From Bordetella hinzii LMG 13501 (GTDB lineage Bacteria; Pseudomonadota; Gammaproteobacteria; Burkholderiales; Burkholderiaceae_B), in the NCBI RefSeq assembly GCF_001548475.1, contig NZ_LRUJ01000008.1:62001-126000 (forward strand): a stretch of DNA of 64,000 nucleotides. Direction: 5' to 3'. The notes beneath the pieces are model-generated. The model made no database searches. It was not told the DNA's origin and saw only the letters and a program-made list of their open reading frames with translations. Shown in pieces: positions 29,566 through 38,460 of this stretch. Within the stretch, counting starts at the first letter, position 1, and every line of letters begins with the position of its first letter. Position numbers and translations under genes: made by a program.

Positions 29566-31308
29566 TCATGCCGCGCCGGCGTATTCGATCACCAATTGCA
29601 CCGACACCAGCCCGTTCCAGACGTTCTGCTCCAGGCGATAGGCGGCCTGGATGCGTTCGGGCAGGCTCTGGTCATGCCCGAACCAGATGGCGTCAAAGCG
29701 CTGCTGGCCGCGCTCGAGCGAAAGCTTGAGGTGTTTTTCGCCCACCAGGCGCTGGTTGCGCACGGTGAATTCGTCCAGGAACAGCGGGGCCGAGAAGCCG
29801 GCGCCCCAGACCTGCTGCTGTAGCAGCCCGGCGACCTCCGCGTTGGCGTAGCCGGTTTCGAGCGAACCGTCCGTTTCGATCAGGGGCTCGAAGCGGTCGC
29901 GGCCGGTGAGCTCGCGCACGGCGGCATCAAAGGCCGGAGCGAAGGCGGCAAAGCCGTCGCGGCCCAGGGTCAGGCCGGCGGCCATGGCGTGGCCGCCGAA
30001 TTTGCGGATGAGCCCGGGATGGCGCTTGGATACCAGGTCCAGGGCATCGCGCAGGTGGACATCCGGGATGGAGCGGCCCGAGCCGCGGATCTCATCGTCG
30101 CCGGCCGGCGCGAAGGCGAGGGTGGGGCGCCAGAATTTTTCTTTCAGGCGCGACGCCACCAGGCCCACCACACCCTGGTGCCAGGAGGGGTCGAAGACGC
30201 AGACCGTGGCGCCGGCGACGGCCTCGGGGGCCTGCATGGCGGCCATGGCCTGCTCGCGCATTTCGGCTTCGATGCCGCGGCGCTCGCGGTTGATGTTGTC
30301 CAGTTCGCGGGCCATGGCCAGGGCCTGGTCTTCATCGTCGGTCGTGAGGCAGGCGATGCCCAGGCTCATGTCGGCCAGCCGGCCCGCCGCGTTGATGCGC
30401 GGCCCCAGGGCGAAACCCAGATCAAAGCCATTGGCCGAACGCGGCTCGCGGCCGGCCACGGCGAACAGGGCCCGCAAGCCCGCTTGCATGCGTCCGGCGC
30501 GCATGCGCTGCAGGCCCTGCGTGACCAGCAGGCGGTTGTTGGCGTCCAGCTTGACCACGTCGGCCACCGTGCCCAGCGCCACCAGGTCGGACAGCGCATC
30601 CAGGCGCGGACCGCCATCGGGCGGATAGACGCCGCGGCGGCGCAGCTCGGCGCGCAGGGCCAGCATCATGTAGAAGATCACGCCCACCCCGGCCAGGTTC
30701 TTGGACGGGAAACCGCAGCCGGGCTGATTGGGATTGACGATGGCCAGCGCGTCGGGGAGCGTGTCGCCCGGCAGGTGGTGGTCGGTGATGACCACGCCGA
30801 TGCCGGCCGCGTTGGCCGCGGCCACGCCCTCGACGCTGGCGATGCCGTTGTCCACCGTGATGATGAGATCGGGCTTGCCGGCCCGATGCGCCACGGCCAG
30901 GTCGACCACGGCCGGGGACAGGCCGTAGCCGGTCTCGAAGCGGTTGGGCACGAGGAAATCGACATTGGCGCCCATGGCCCACAGGGCCCGCAGGCCCACG
31001 GCGCAGGCGGTGGCGCCGTCGCAGTCGTAATCGGCCACGATCAGGAGGCGCTTGCCTGCCTGGATGGCGTCGGCCAATACGGCGGCGGCATGCGCCGAAT
31101 GGGTCAGCGTGCCCGGCGGCAGCAGCGCGGGCCAGCCCATCTGGGTCTGGCCGGGTTCGGTAACGCCGCGCGCGGCCCACAGCCGGGCGAGCAGGGGATG
31201 GATGCCGGCGTTCTGCAGCGCCTGGCAGGCGGACAGGTCGGCGTTGCGGACGGTTAGACGGGGTGTGACCACCAGGCGTTCCAATTGTGTTTGCGCACGG
31301 GCAGCCAT
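29566..31308 (-). CDS. recJ: Single-stranded-DNA-specific exonuclease RecJ
   Basis: RecJ is a 5'-3' ssDNA exonuclease used in recombination and mismatch repair. The 580-residue frame from ATG 31308 shows DHH-family motifs: DYDCDG at 93-98, DNG at 153-155 and DHH at 176-178, plus the C-terminal DHHA1 GGHAMAAG motif. The exact start is unclear. The ATG at 31308 gives a 55-base overlap with the upstream gene, while a GTG at 31272 would begin VVTPRLTVRN and shorten the overlap. It is followed by prfB. Confidence 0.95.
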   Translation of the reverse strand: MAARAQTQLERLVVTPRLTVRNADLSACQALQNAGIHPLLARLWAARGVTEPGQTQMGWPALLPPGTLTHSAHAAAVLADAIQAGKRLLIVADYDCDGATACAVGLRALWAMGANVDFLVPNRFETGYGLSPAVVDLAVAHRAGKPDLIITVDNGIASVEGVAAANAAGIGVVITDHHLPGDTLPDALAIVNPNQPGCGFPSKNLAGVGVIFYMMLALRAELRRRGVYPPDGGPRLDALSDLVALGTVADVVKLDANNRLLVTQGLQRMRAGRMQAGLRALFAVAGREPRSANGFDLGFALGPRINAAGRLADMSLGIACLTTDDEDQALAMARELDNINRERRGIEAEMREQAMAAMQAPEAVAGATVCVFDPSWHQGVVGLVASRLKEKFWRPTLAFAPAGDDEIRGSGRSIPDVHLRDALDLVSKRHPGLIRKFGGHAMAAGLTLGRDGFAAFAPAFDAAVRELTGRDRFEPLIETDGSLETGYANAEVAGLLQQQVWGAGFSAPLFLDEFTVRNQRLVGEKHLKLSLERGQQRFDAIWFGHDQSLPERIQAAYRLEQNVWNGLVSVQLVIEYAGAA

Positions 31309-32192
31309 TTGAGCAGGCCCGGGCGGGGTTGGAGAGTGAGTCCGACGCTGCGGTCGCGGCCCAGCAGCGTCAATTCAAGCGGACGCAGGGCTTGGCCGCC
31401 GGCATCGGCCAGCGGTTTGAGGCGCTCGCTGTCCAGCACGGACAGCGCGCGCAGCCAGCCGCCCCAGTCGCCGGCGCGCGCCAGCGCCTCCAGCTCGGGG
31501 TAGACCTGGGCGTCGTGCGGCACCGGCGTCCAGGGCCGCGCGCCGCCATAGAGCCATAGGCCATTGACCGGCGGGGCGCCCCGGGCCGCCCGGGCTTCGT
31601 TGACTGGATGCTCGTACCAGGCCATCTGGATTTCATTGAGCAGCCGGCGCCAGGGGCGGCTGGCGGCATCCTGGGTCCACCAATGCTGCAGCCGGTCGCC
31701 GGCGACCGCCAACGGGCTGGCCGGCCGGGGCGACAGGCCGGGCGGCAGGCGCAGCCGCCAGCGTTGCGGGCTGATGGCCTGGATGCCGAATTCGCCATCG
31801 GCCAGCAGCGGCTCGATGGCCTCGAACAGGGCGGCGCTTTCTTCGGGCCGCAGGTCCATCAGCCCGGGATCCAGCAGGGTGGCCGAATCCGTGCCCAGGG
31901 CCAGATGGACGAGTTCGCCCAGCCAGACGGCTTCGTCTCCGGTCCGGGCGCCAGCCAGCAGCGGGCCCAGGCCCGCCCCCAGGGGCAAGCCGGGATCGGG
32001 CTGGAAGCCGGCGGCGCGCAGCTGCCAGCCTTCATAGGCGGTACAGCCCTGGCTCCTGGGATCGAAGGCGGCCGGCCGGGCCCGGCCCAGCGCCAGCCAG
32101 CGGCTGAAGACAGGGGCGTGTTCGGGCAGGTGCCGGGCCAGTTCGCTGGCCACGGCGAGGTCGGGCAAGGCGCCGGGAATCACGATATGCAT
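31254..32192 (-). CDS. Conserved hypothetical protein upstream of recJ
   Basis: The 312-residue product starts MHIVIPGALPDLAVASELARHLP. The beginning resembles proteins sometimes labelled phosphoglycerate-mutase-like or RegA-like in beta-proteobacteria. I see no metal-binding or phosphatase motif that would justify an enzyme name. Conserved-looking blocks are GCTAYEGWQLRAAGF, LGAGLGPLL and RRLLNEIQMAWYEHPVNEAR. The start was placed at the ATG giving the MHIVIPG N-terminus; the frame is open further upstream. It overlaps recJ by up to 55 bases, suggesting translational coupling. It is divergent from lolC across a large palindrome. Function is unknown. Confidence 0.78.
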   Translation of the reverse strand: MHIVIPGALPDLAVASELARHLPEHAPVFSRWLALGRARPAAFDPRSQGCTAYEGWQLRAAGFQPDPGLPLGAGLGPLLAGARTGDEAVWLGELVHLALGTDSATLLDPGLMDLRPEESAALFEAIEPLLADGEFGIQAISPQRWRLRLPPGLSPRPASPLAVAGDRLQHWWTQDAASRPWRRLLNEIQMAWYEHPVNEARAARGAPPVNGLWLYGGARPWTPVPHDAQVYPELEALARAGDWGGWLRALSVLDSERLKPLADAGGQALRPLELTLLGRDRSVGLTLQPRPGLLKWLPVRKHNWNAWWSHPV

Positions 32193-32232
32193 GGCCGGGA
32201 TTGTAGTCCCGGCCGGCGCCCGAACAGACCGA

Positions 32233-32256
32233 CACATCCGGGCATGCCGGGATGTG
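32233..32256. promoter_or_regulatory. 24-bp near-perfect palindrome between the recJ-side gene and lolC
   Basis: Arms CACATCCGGGCA and TGCCGGGATGTG match at 11 of 12 positions with no spacer. It lies 41-64 bases upstream of the minus-strand gene and overlaps the expected -35 zone of lolC. It is a strong candidate operator for an unknown regulator. Confidence 0.55.
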
Positions 32257-32277
32257 CCTTGGCGCACGGGTTAATGC

Positions 32278-32283
32278 CATAAT
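32278..32283 (+). promoter_or_regulatory. -10 element of lolC, possibly giving a leaderless mRNA
   Basis: CATAAT lies only six bases before the GTG start at 32290. Transcription would begin at or next to the start codon, and no ribosome-binding site is visible. A -35 is weak (TGTGCC at 32254-32259, 18-base spacer). Confidence 0.45.
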
Positions 32284-32289
32284 GCGCGG

Positions 32290-33570
32290 GTGCTGAAATT
32301 ACCTTACGAACTCTGGATCGGCGCCCGCTATGCGGGCCTGGCCCGTCTGGGCCGGCGCGGCGGGCGCCGGGACCGCTTCATTTCCTTCATCGCGGCCTCC
32401 TCCATGGCGGGGATCGCGCTCGGCGTGGCGGCGCTGATCGTCGTGCTTTCCGTGATGAACGGCTTCCAGAAGGAAGTGCGCGACCGCATGCTGTCGGTCC
32501 TGCCGCATATCGAGCTCTATATTCCGGGCGCCTTGCCCGACCGCGTCCTGGCGCAATGGCAGCAGTTTGCCGATGCGGCCCGCAAGAACGCCGAGGTCAA
32601 GGGCGGCGCGCCCTTCGTGGCCGCTGGCGCCATGCTGGTGCGCGGGCAGTCGCTGCACGGCGTGCAGGTGCGCGGCATCGATCCGGCGCTGGAGGGCGAG
32701 GTTTCCGACCTGCCCCGGCAGATGGTGAGCGGGAAGCTGTCGGACCTCGTGGCCGGCGGTTTCGGGGCGGTGCTGGGCAGCGACCTGGCGGACAGCATGG
32801 GCGTGAAGGTGGGCGATACCGTGCTGATGCTGGCGCCCCAGGGCTCCATCAGTCCGGCCGGCTTCGCGCCGCGCATGCGCCAGTTCACCGTCGTGGGCAC
32901 CTTCACTTCCGGTCACTACGAATACGACTCCTCCCTGGTGTTCGTCGATGACGAGGACGCCGCCAAGGTATTCCGGGACAGCGGCACGGCCGGCGTGAGG
33001 CTGCGCGTGGCCGATATGCAGCGCGCGCCCGAGGTGGCCGCCGAATTGACCCGGGTGCTGCCGCCCTATGTCATGGCCAGCGACTGGTCGCGCAACAACC
33101 GTACCTGGTTTGCCGCGGTGCAGACCGAAAAGCGGATGATGTTCCTCATCCTGGCGCTGATCGTGGCGGTGGCTGCCTTCAACCTGCTGTCCTCGCTGGT
33201 CATGGCGGTCAAGGACAAGCAATCCGACATCGCCATCCTGCGCACGCTGGGCGCCGGGCCGCGCGAGGTGGCGCGCATCTTCCTGGTGCAGGGCGCGCTG
33301 ATCGGCGTGATCGGCACGCTGCTGGGCGTGGCCGGCGGCATTGTCATCGCCTACAACGTCCATATCATCGTGCCCTTCATCGAGCGCATGCTGGGCGTGC
33401 ACTTCCTGCCGCGCGAGATCTATTTCATCAGCGCGCTGCCTTCCGATCCGCAGGCCGGCGACATCATCACCATAGGCGTGACCTCGCTGGTGCTGTCCCT
33501 GCTGGCCACGCTTTATCCGAGCTGGCGCGCCTCGCGCCTGCAACCGGCCCAGGTGTTGCGCCATGACTGA
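32290..33570 (+). CDS. Lipoprotein-releasing system permease LolC/LolE
   Basis: This inner-membrane subunit of the LolCDE machine extracts outer-membrane lipoproteins from the inner membrane. The product has 426 residues with a GTG start. It has one N-terminal membrane span (about 33-56), a large periplasmic domain (about 60-270), and three C-terminal spans with the FtsX fold (MFLILALIVAVAAFNLLSSLVMAVKDK, IFLVQGALIGVIGTLLGVAGG). Only one such gene is present, so as in many non-enteric proteobacteria it probably acts as a LolF-type homodimer with LolD. The gene overlaps lolD by eight bases. Confidence 0.93.
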   Translation: MLKLPYELWIGARYAGLARLGRRGGRRDRFISFIAASSMAGIALGVAALIVVLSVMNGFQKEVRDRMLSVLPHIELYIPGALPDRVLAQWQQFADAARKNAEVKGGAPFVAAGAMLVRGQSLHGVQVRGIDPALEGEVSDLPRQMVSGKLSDLVAGGFGAVLGSDLADSMGVKVGDTVLMLAPQGSISPAGFAPRMRQFTVVGTFTSGHYEYDSSLVFVDDEDAAKVFRDSGTAGVRLRVADMQRAPEVAAELTRVLPPYVMASDWSRNNRTWFAAVQTEKRMMFLILALIVAVAAFNLLSSLVMAVKDKQSDIAILRTLGAGPREVARIFLVQGALIGVIGTLLGVAGGIVIAYNVHIIVPFIERMLGVHFLPREIYFISALPSDPQAGDIITIGVTSLVLSLLATLYPSWRASRLQPAQVLRHD

Positions 33571-34252
33571 TTCCCTCCAGCCGGCGCTGCGCGCCGAGCA
33601 CCTGTCCAAGGTCTATGACGAAGGCCCGGCCCGCATCCAGGTGCTGGACGATGTGTCGCTGGTCGTGGCGCGGGGCGAGATGGTCGCCATCGTCGGCGCC
33701 TCGGGGTCGGGCAAGAGCACGCTGCTGCACATCCTGGGCCTGCTGGATGTGCCCAGCAGCGGCTCGGTCGTGGTCGACGGCACCTCGGCCGACGGCCTGT
33801 CCGAATCCCGCAAGAGCGCCTTGCGCAATCGCAGCCTGGGCTTTGTCTACCAGTTCCATCACCTGCTGCCGGAGTTCACGGCGCTGGACAATGTCGCCAT
33901 GCCCTTGATCGTGCGCCGCGCCGATCGCGGGCAGGCCCGGGCCCAGGCGCGCGAGGTGCTGGCCCAGGTCGGGCTGGCCGCGCGCGAAGGCCATTACCCC
34001 GGGCAATTGTCGGGCGGCGAGCGGCAGCGTGTGGCGCTGGCGCGGGCCCTGGTCACACGGCCGGCCTGCGTGCTGGCCGACGAGCCCACCGGCAACCTGG
34101 ACCGCCATACGGCGCATAATATGTTCGAGCTGCTCACGCGGGTCAACCGCGAGTCGGGCACGGCTTTTGCCATCGTCACCCACGACCCCGAGCTGGCCGC
34201 CCGCGCCGACCGCCAGCTCCATATGGAAAACGGACGCCTGCTGCCGGGTTGA
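33563..34252 (+). CDS. lolD: Lipoprotein-releasing system ATP-binding protein LolD
   Basis: This ATPase of the lipoprotein-extracting complex has 229 residues. Walker A is GASGSGKS at 45-52, the signature LSGGERQR is intact and Walker B is CVLADEPTGN. FHHLLPEFTALDNVAMPL is the Q-loop region typical of the LolD/MacB group. It overlaps the permease gene by eight bases, and its stop is 20 bases before tatD. Confidence 0.96.
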   Translation: MTDSLQPALRAEHLSKVYDEGPARIQVLDDVSLVVARGEMVAIVGASGSGKSTLLHILGLLDVPSSGSVVVDGTSADGLSESRKSALRNRSLGFVYQFHHLLPEFTALDNVAMPLIVRRADRGQARAQAREVLAQVGLAAREGHYPGQLSGGERQRVALARALVTRPACVLADEPTGNLDRHTAHNMFELLTRVNRESGTAFAIVTHDPELAARADRQLHMENGRLLPG

Positions 34253-34272
34253 TCCTGGGCGGCTTGCCTGCC

Positions 34273-35073
34273 ATGCTGATCGACACGCACTGCCATCTCG
34301 ATGCCGCTGAATTCGACGCCGACCGCATGGCGGTGGCGCGGCAGGCCTGTGCCTCGGGGGTGGGAGCCATTGTCATCCCGGCCGTCGAGCGCGCCAACTT
34401 CGCCGTCGTGCGCGAGCTGGCACACGCCATCGAGGGCGGCGCCTATGCCCTGGGCATCCATCCGCTGTACGTCGAGCGCGCCGGCGACGAGGACCTGGAC
34501 GCCTTGCGCCGGGCCGTCGAAGCGGCCTTGCCGGATCCGCGCTTTGTCGCCGTCGGCGAGATCGGCCTGGACTTCTTCGTGCCCGCCATCGCCAGCGGCG
34601 CGCCGCGCGAGCGCCAGGAGCATTTCTATGCCGCCCAGCTGGCCCTGGCCGCCGAGTTCGGCCTGCCCGTGCTGCTGCATGTGCGCCGCTCGCAAGACAT
34701 CCTGCTGAAATACCTGCGCCGCCAGCGCGGCCAGCGCGGCGGCATCGCCCACGCCTTCAATGGCAGCGCCCAGCAGGCCCAGGCGTTCATCGACCTGGGC
34801 TTTGCCCTGGGCATGGGCGGGGCGATGACCTTCTCGCGCGCCTTGCAGATCCGGCGGCATGCCGCCGGGCTGGACCTCGATCACCTGGTGCTGGAGACCG
34901 ATGCGCCGGATATCCCGCCAGCCTGGCTGCATGAGTCGCGCAACACGCCCGGCCAGCTGCCCCGCATCGCCGCCGAGCTGGCTGCCCTGCGCGGCTGCCC
35001 GCTGGAGGAGGTCGAGCGCCGCACGACGGCCACCGCGCGCCGCGTGCTGCCGCGCCTGGCCGCCCGCCGCTGA
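34273..35073 (+). CDS. TatD-family metal-dependent hydrolase
   Basis: This 266-residue protein is of the TatD DNase superfamily (TIM barrel, two metals). It begins MLIDTHCHLD with His6 and His8. ALGIHPLYV, GEIGLDFF (metal Glu), LLHVRRSQ and LETDAPDIPP (final Asp) are the usual ligand motifs. A TTG at 34249 is also in frame, but the ATG fits the family N-terminus. Many members are 3'-5' exonucleases acting in DNA repair or RNA turnover; which activity this one has is unknown. Confidence 0.9.
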   Translation: MLIDTHCHLDAAEFDADRMAVARQACASGVGAIVIPAVERANFAVVRELAHAIEGGAYALGIHPLYVERAGDEDLDALRRAVEAALPDPRFVAVGEIGLDFFVPAIASGAPRERQEHFYAAQLALAAEFGLPVLLHVRRSQDILLKYLRRQRGQRGGIAHAFNGSAQQAQAFIDLGFALGMGGAMTFSRALQIRRHAAGLDLDHLVLETDAPDIPPAWLHESRNTPGQLPRIAAELAALRGCPLEEVERRTTATARRVLPRLAARR

Positions 35074-35140
35074 CCGCGCGGCGGCCGGGCGGGAAGGCTC
35101 GGGTATCATGGCGCACTTTCCCCTCCCTCCTGTCTGTCCC

Positions 35141-35368
35141 ATGCCGCTCATCGAATTCACGCTCGCCGAGGGCGCTTCCTATATCGAGATCAACCAGTTG
35201 CTGAAAGCGACCGGCGTGGCCGACAGCGGAGGCGCGGGCAAGGCCCTGGTGGCCGAGGGCCGGGTGCGCGTGGATGGTGTCGTGGAGACCCGCAAGACCG
35301 CCAAGATCCGCGATGGCCAGGTCGTCACTTGCGGCGATGCCCGCATCGTGCTGCGCGCGGGCCGATAG
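35141..35368 (+). CDS. S4-domain RNA-binding protein (YbcJ-like)
   Basis: This small protein of 75 residues (86 if the ATG at 35108 is used) carries an S4 RNA-binding fold: INQLLKATGVADSGGAGKALVAEGRVRVDG followed by VETRKTAKIRDGQVV. It resembles E. coli YbcJ. Neither start has a strong ribosome-binding site. It lies between tatD and the membrane-anchored nuclease-like gene. An RNA partner is not known. Confidence 0.82.
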   Translation: MPLIEFTLAEGASYIEINQLLKATGVADSGGAGKALVAEGRVRVDGVVETRKTAKIRDGQVVTCGDARIVLRAGR

Positions 35369-35377
35369 GGCGCAGCC

Positions 35378-35953
35378 ATGAAACTCCAGATGTCCCGGAA
35401 CTCGATCTTCGCCGTGCTGCTGCGTTCGCCGTGGTGGATGAGCGCCGGCGTGGCCTTGCTGTTTTGCGTGGGCGGCTTTGCCGCCCTGCCCAAGGATCTC
35501 GCGGTGATGGGCGTTTTCGTGGCCGTGCCGTTCGCCGCCATCTCCGTCGTGGCAGCCGTCCGCCAATGGAAGCAGCCGTCGCAGGCGCGCGTGCTGGCCG
35601 TGGCCGAAGCGGTGGCTGGCATGTCCTGGGCCGAGTTCGCCCGCACGGCCGAAGCCGGCTTTACGCGCGACGGCTGCCAGGTCGAGCGCCTGCAATTGCC
35701 CGGCGCCGATTTCTCGCTGCGCAGGAACGAGCACGAGGCCGTGGTCAGCGCGCGGCGCTGGAAGGCCGCCAGCGTGGGCGTCGAACCCCTGCGCGAGCTC
35801 CAGTCATTGCGCGAGAAACGCGGTGCGCGCGAAGCCATCTTCATTGCCTTGGGCGAGGTCTCCGACAAGGCCTGGCAATACGCCAAGCTGCAGGACATCT
35901 CTCTCATGACCGCGCCCGAACTGGCCAAGCTGCTGCGCGACCAGAAGTTCTAG
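35378..35953 (+). CDS. Membrane-anchored Mrr-like nuclease-fold protein, catalytic motif degenerate
   Basis: The 191-residue product has two membrane segments (about 17-36 and 43-63) and a C-terminal domain (about 75-190) like the Mrr/restriction endonuclease fold. WAEFARTAEAGFTRDGCQVERL and RRWKAASVGVEPLRELQSLRE are typical. The Asp of the PD-(D/E)XK site is probably the one in GADFSLRRN, but the following E/QxK is replaced by VVSARRWK, that is SxR. Nuclease activity is thus doubtful; it may bind DNA without cutting. The gene starts nine bases after the S4 gene stop. Confidence 0.72.
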   Translation: MKLQMSRNSIFAVLLRSPWWMSAGVALLFCVGGFAALPKDLAVMGVFVAVPFAAISVVAAVRQWKQPSQARVLAVAEAVAGMSWAEFARTAEAGFTRDGCQVERLQLPGADFSLRRNEHEAVVSARRWKAASVGVEPLRELQSLREKRGAREAIFIALGEVSDKAWQYAKLQDISLMTAPELAKLLRDQKF

Positions 35954-36125
35954 GCCAAGGCGCCGACCAAGGCTGCGCCCGTTGCCGCAGGGCCGGCCAG
36001 GTAGCACCACGAAGTCACGCGGAGGTACACACAGGGCCTTGGCCGGTGCTTGCCGGCCGCAGACTCGGGCTTTGTGTCTTGGAGCGGCGGCGGTGTGGCG
36101 TAGGCGCCTGGCGATCAAAGGGGGG

Positions 36126-38372
36126 ATGGGCTGGCTGGTGCTCTTGGCCGCCCTGGCCGCGCTGTGGCGTGGCGCCGCCTGGGACAGCGGCCTGCTGGCC
36201 GGCGAGCATGACAACCAGATCTTCGTCCTGCCGCTGACCGTGGCCAGCCTGGCGCAAGGCGATGCGGGCGGCCGGACATTCACGGCGCAGTTGGACGCTT
36301 CTCGGCCCTCAGGCATTCCCGCCCGGGTGCGCGTGACCTGGCGGGCGCTTCCAGGCGGCAAGGTGCCCGAGCTCGTGCCAGGCCAACGCTGGCGCATGGC
36401 GCTGGTGCTGCGGCGGCCTTATGGTCCGGCCAATCCACATGGCCCGCATCGGGAGCGGCGCCTGCACGCCGAAGGCGTGGGTGCCACGGCATCGGTGCGC
36501 GGCCAGCCTCGCTTGTTGGCGCCGCCCCGAGGCCATGCGCTGGAGCGCGCGCGGCACCGCCTGCGCGCCAGACTGGCCGATGTCCTGGGCGAACGCCCCT
36601 ACGCGGGCGTCATCACGGCCCTGGTCATGGGGGACCAGCAGTCGGTGCGCCGCGAAGATTGGCGGGTCTTCAATCGCACGGGCATCACGCATCTGGTGTC
36701 GATCAGCGGCTTGCATGTGACCATGCTCTCGGGACTGGCCGCGGCGGTGGCGCGCTGGGTCTGGCCGCGTATCCGGTGGCGCGGGCGCCATGTGGCCGAG
36801 CGCTGGGCGGCACAGCGTGTGGCCGCGTTGGCGGCGGTGATCGTGGCGCTTGGTTATTGCCTGCTGGCGGGCTGGAGCGTGCCGACCCGCCGCACCTTCT
36901 TCATGTTGGCCGTGGTGGCCTGGGCGCTGCAGGCGCGCCTATCGTTCGGACCGGCAACGATCTTGCTGTTGGCCGCGATGGCCGTCGTGGTGCTCGACCC
37001 CTGGGCGGTAATGACGCCGGGTTTCTGGCTGTCTTTCGGCGCGGTGGCGATCCTGATGCGAGTGGTCTTGACGCCACGGTCAGGCAGCCGGGGCCAACGC
37101 CTGCGGGCGGCGGCCTGGGATTTCTGCCGCACTCAGATGGCGGTGACATTGGGCCTGCTGCCCCTGCTGGCCTTCTGGGTGGGCGAAGTGTCGGTGGTGT
37201 CGCCGCTGGCCAATGCGGTGGCCATCCCCTGGGTAAGTCTGTGGGTGACGCCCTTGGCCTTGCTCACGGGCCTGTTCGCCAGCCTGCCCGGTGCACTGGC
37301 AGATGGCCTGGCCGCCGGGCTGGGCGCGGTGGCGCACGAAGGCTTTGCCTGGCTGATGGGGGCGCTGTCGTGGCTGGCGCAATGGCCCTGGGCCACGCTG
37401 CCGGTGGCGGCATCTCCCTTATGGATCTTGCTGTTGGCCCTGGCGGGCGTGGCCTGGGCGCTGCAGGGCTGGGGCTGGCCGGCGCGCTGGGTAGGATGGC
37501 TGTGCGTCCTGCCCATGCTGGCCTGGCGTCCGGAGCGTCCGGCCGAAGGCGGGTGGCGCCTGACCGCGCTGGACGTCGGGCAAGGCACGGCGGTCGTGGT
37601 GGAGACCGCCCGCCACGTCCTGCTGTATGACACCGGGCCGCGCCACTACCGCTCCTGGGACGCGGGCGAGCGGCTGGTGCTGCCTTATCTGCGGGCGCGC
37701 GGCATCACCCGCCTGGACCACCTGGTGGTGTCGCATGCCGACCTGGACCATGCCGGCGGCCTGCTCAGCGTATTGTCGGCCATGCCGGTGGCGCAGTCCT
37801 GGGCGTCCTTCGCCTTGCCGGCCTGGCTGGCGCGCGAGCGGCGTTTGCGCGAGCGCGATGGCGAGGTCTTGCCCGCCGTCTTGCCCAGGCCGGCGCGCCA
37901 GCACGAGTGCCGCGCCGGCCTGAGCTGGGAAATGGACGGCGTGCGCCTGCGCTTCCTGCATCCCTCGGGCGAGCGGGCGCTCTGGCCCAAGGGGAATAAC
38001 GCGCGCAGCTGCGTCTTGCTGATCGAGGGACGGTCGCACCGGGCCTTGCTGCCGGCCGATGTGGCGGCCGCGCAGGAAAGGGACTGGGCGCCCATGCTGC
38101 CCGCCGTCGACGTGGTGCTGGCGCCCCACCATGGCTCGGCTGGCTCCTCCAGTCCGGCGCTGGTGGCCGCCGCCCAGGCTCGCCACGTCATTGTCCAGGC
38201 CGGGCGCTTCAGCCGCTTTGGCCATCCGGCGCCGGCGGCCGTGCGGCGCTGGGAGCGGGCCGGCGCCCGGGTCTGGCGCACCGACCGCGATGGCGCGGTG
38301 GTGGTGGAGTCGGGCGCCCGGTTGCGCGTCACAGGCTGGCGGCAGGAGCGCTGGAACGGTTTTCTGCCGTGA
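36126..38372 (+). CDS. comEC: DNA internalization channel ComEC/Rec2
   Basis: ComEC transports single-stranded DNA through the inner membrane in natural transformation. From the ATG at 36126 (preceded by AAAGGGGGG) it has 748 residues; a TTG at 35982 would add 48. Domains are an N-terminal OB-like region, the competence membrane domain with ITHLVSISGLHVTMLSG and about eight spans (about 180-470), and a C-terminal metallo-beta-lactamase-like domain. The last has DVGQGTAVVV, VVSHADLDHAGG and APHHGSAGSSS. The usual first one or two membrane spans upstream appear short. No other competence gene lies in the window. Confidence 0.92.
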   Translation: MGWLVLLAALAALWRGAAWDSGLLAGEHDNQIFVLPLTVASLAQGDAGGRTFTAQLDASRPSGIPARVRVTWRALPGGKVPELVPGQRWRMALVLRRPYGPANPHGPHRERRLHAEGVGATASVRGQPRLLAPPRGHALERARHRLRARLADVLGERPYAGVITALVMGDQQSVRREDWRVFNRTGITHLVSISGLHVTMLSGLAAAVARWVWPRIRWRGRHVAERWAAQRVAALAAVIVALGYCLLAGWSVPTRRTFFMLAVVAWALQARLSFGPATILLLAAMAVVVLDPWAVMTPGFWLSFGAVAILMRVVLTPRSGSRGQRLRAAAWDFCRTQMAVTLGLLPLLAFWVGEVSVVSPLANAVAIPWVSLWVTPLALLTGLFASLPGALADGLAAGLGAVAHEGFAWLMGALSWLAQWPWATLPVAASPLWILLLALAGVAWALQGWGWPARWVGWLCVLPMLAWRPERPAEGGWRLTALDVGQGTAVVVETARHVLLYDTGPRHYRSWDAGERLVLPYLRARGITRLDHLVVSHADLDHAGGLLSVLSAMPVAQSWASFALPAWLARERRLRERDGEVLPAVLPRPARQHECRAGLSWEMDGVRLRFLHPSGERALWPKGNNARSCVLLIEGRSHRALLPADVAAAQERDWAPMLPAVDVVLAPHHGSAGSSSPALVAAAQARHVIVQAGRFSRFGHPAPAAVRRWERAGARVWRTDRDGAVVVESGARLRVTGWRQERWNGFLP

Positions 38373-38390
38373 CTGGCCCCATGATTCGAT

Positions 38391-38410
38391 CCCGGCCTGG
38401 ACTGGCCGGG
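38391..38410 (+). other. Stem-loop after comEC
   Basis: CCCGGCC (38391-38397) and GGCCGGG (38404-38410) pair around a six-base loop, 18 bases after the comEC stop. No T-run follows. It may be a weak 3' structure. Confidence 0.35.
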
Positions 38411-38460
38411 GCGGGCGCGCGCTTCCTAGAATGGACGCATCTGCTTATCCCGCCGCAACC

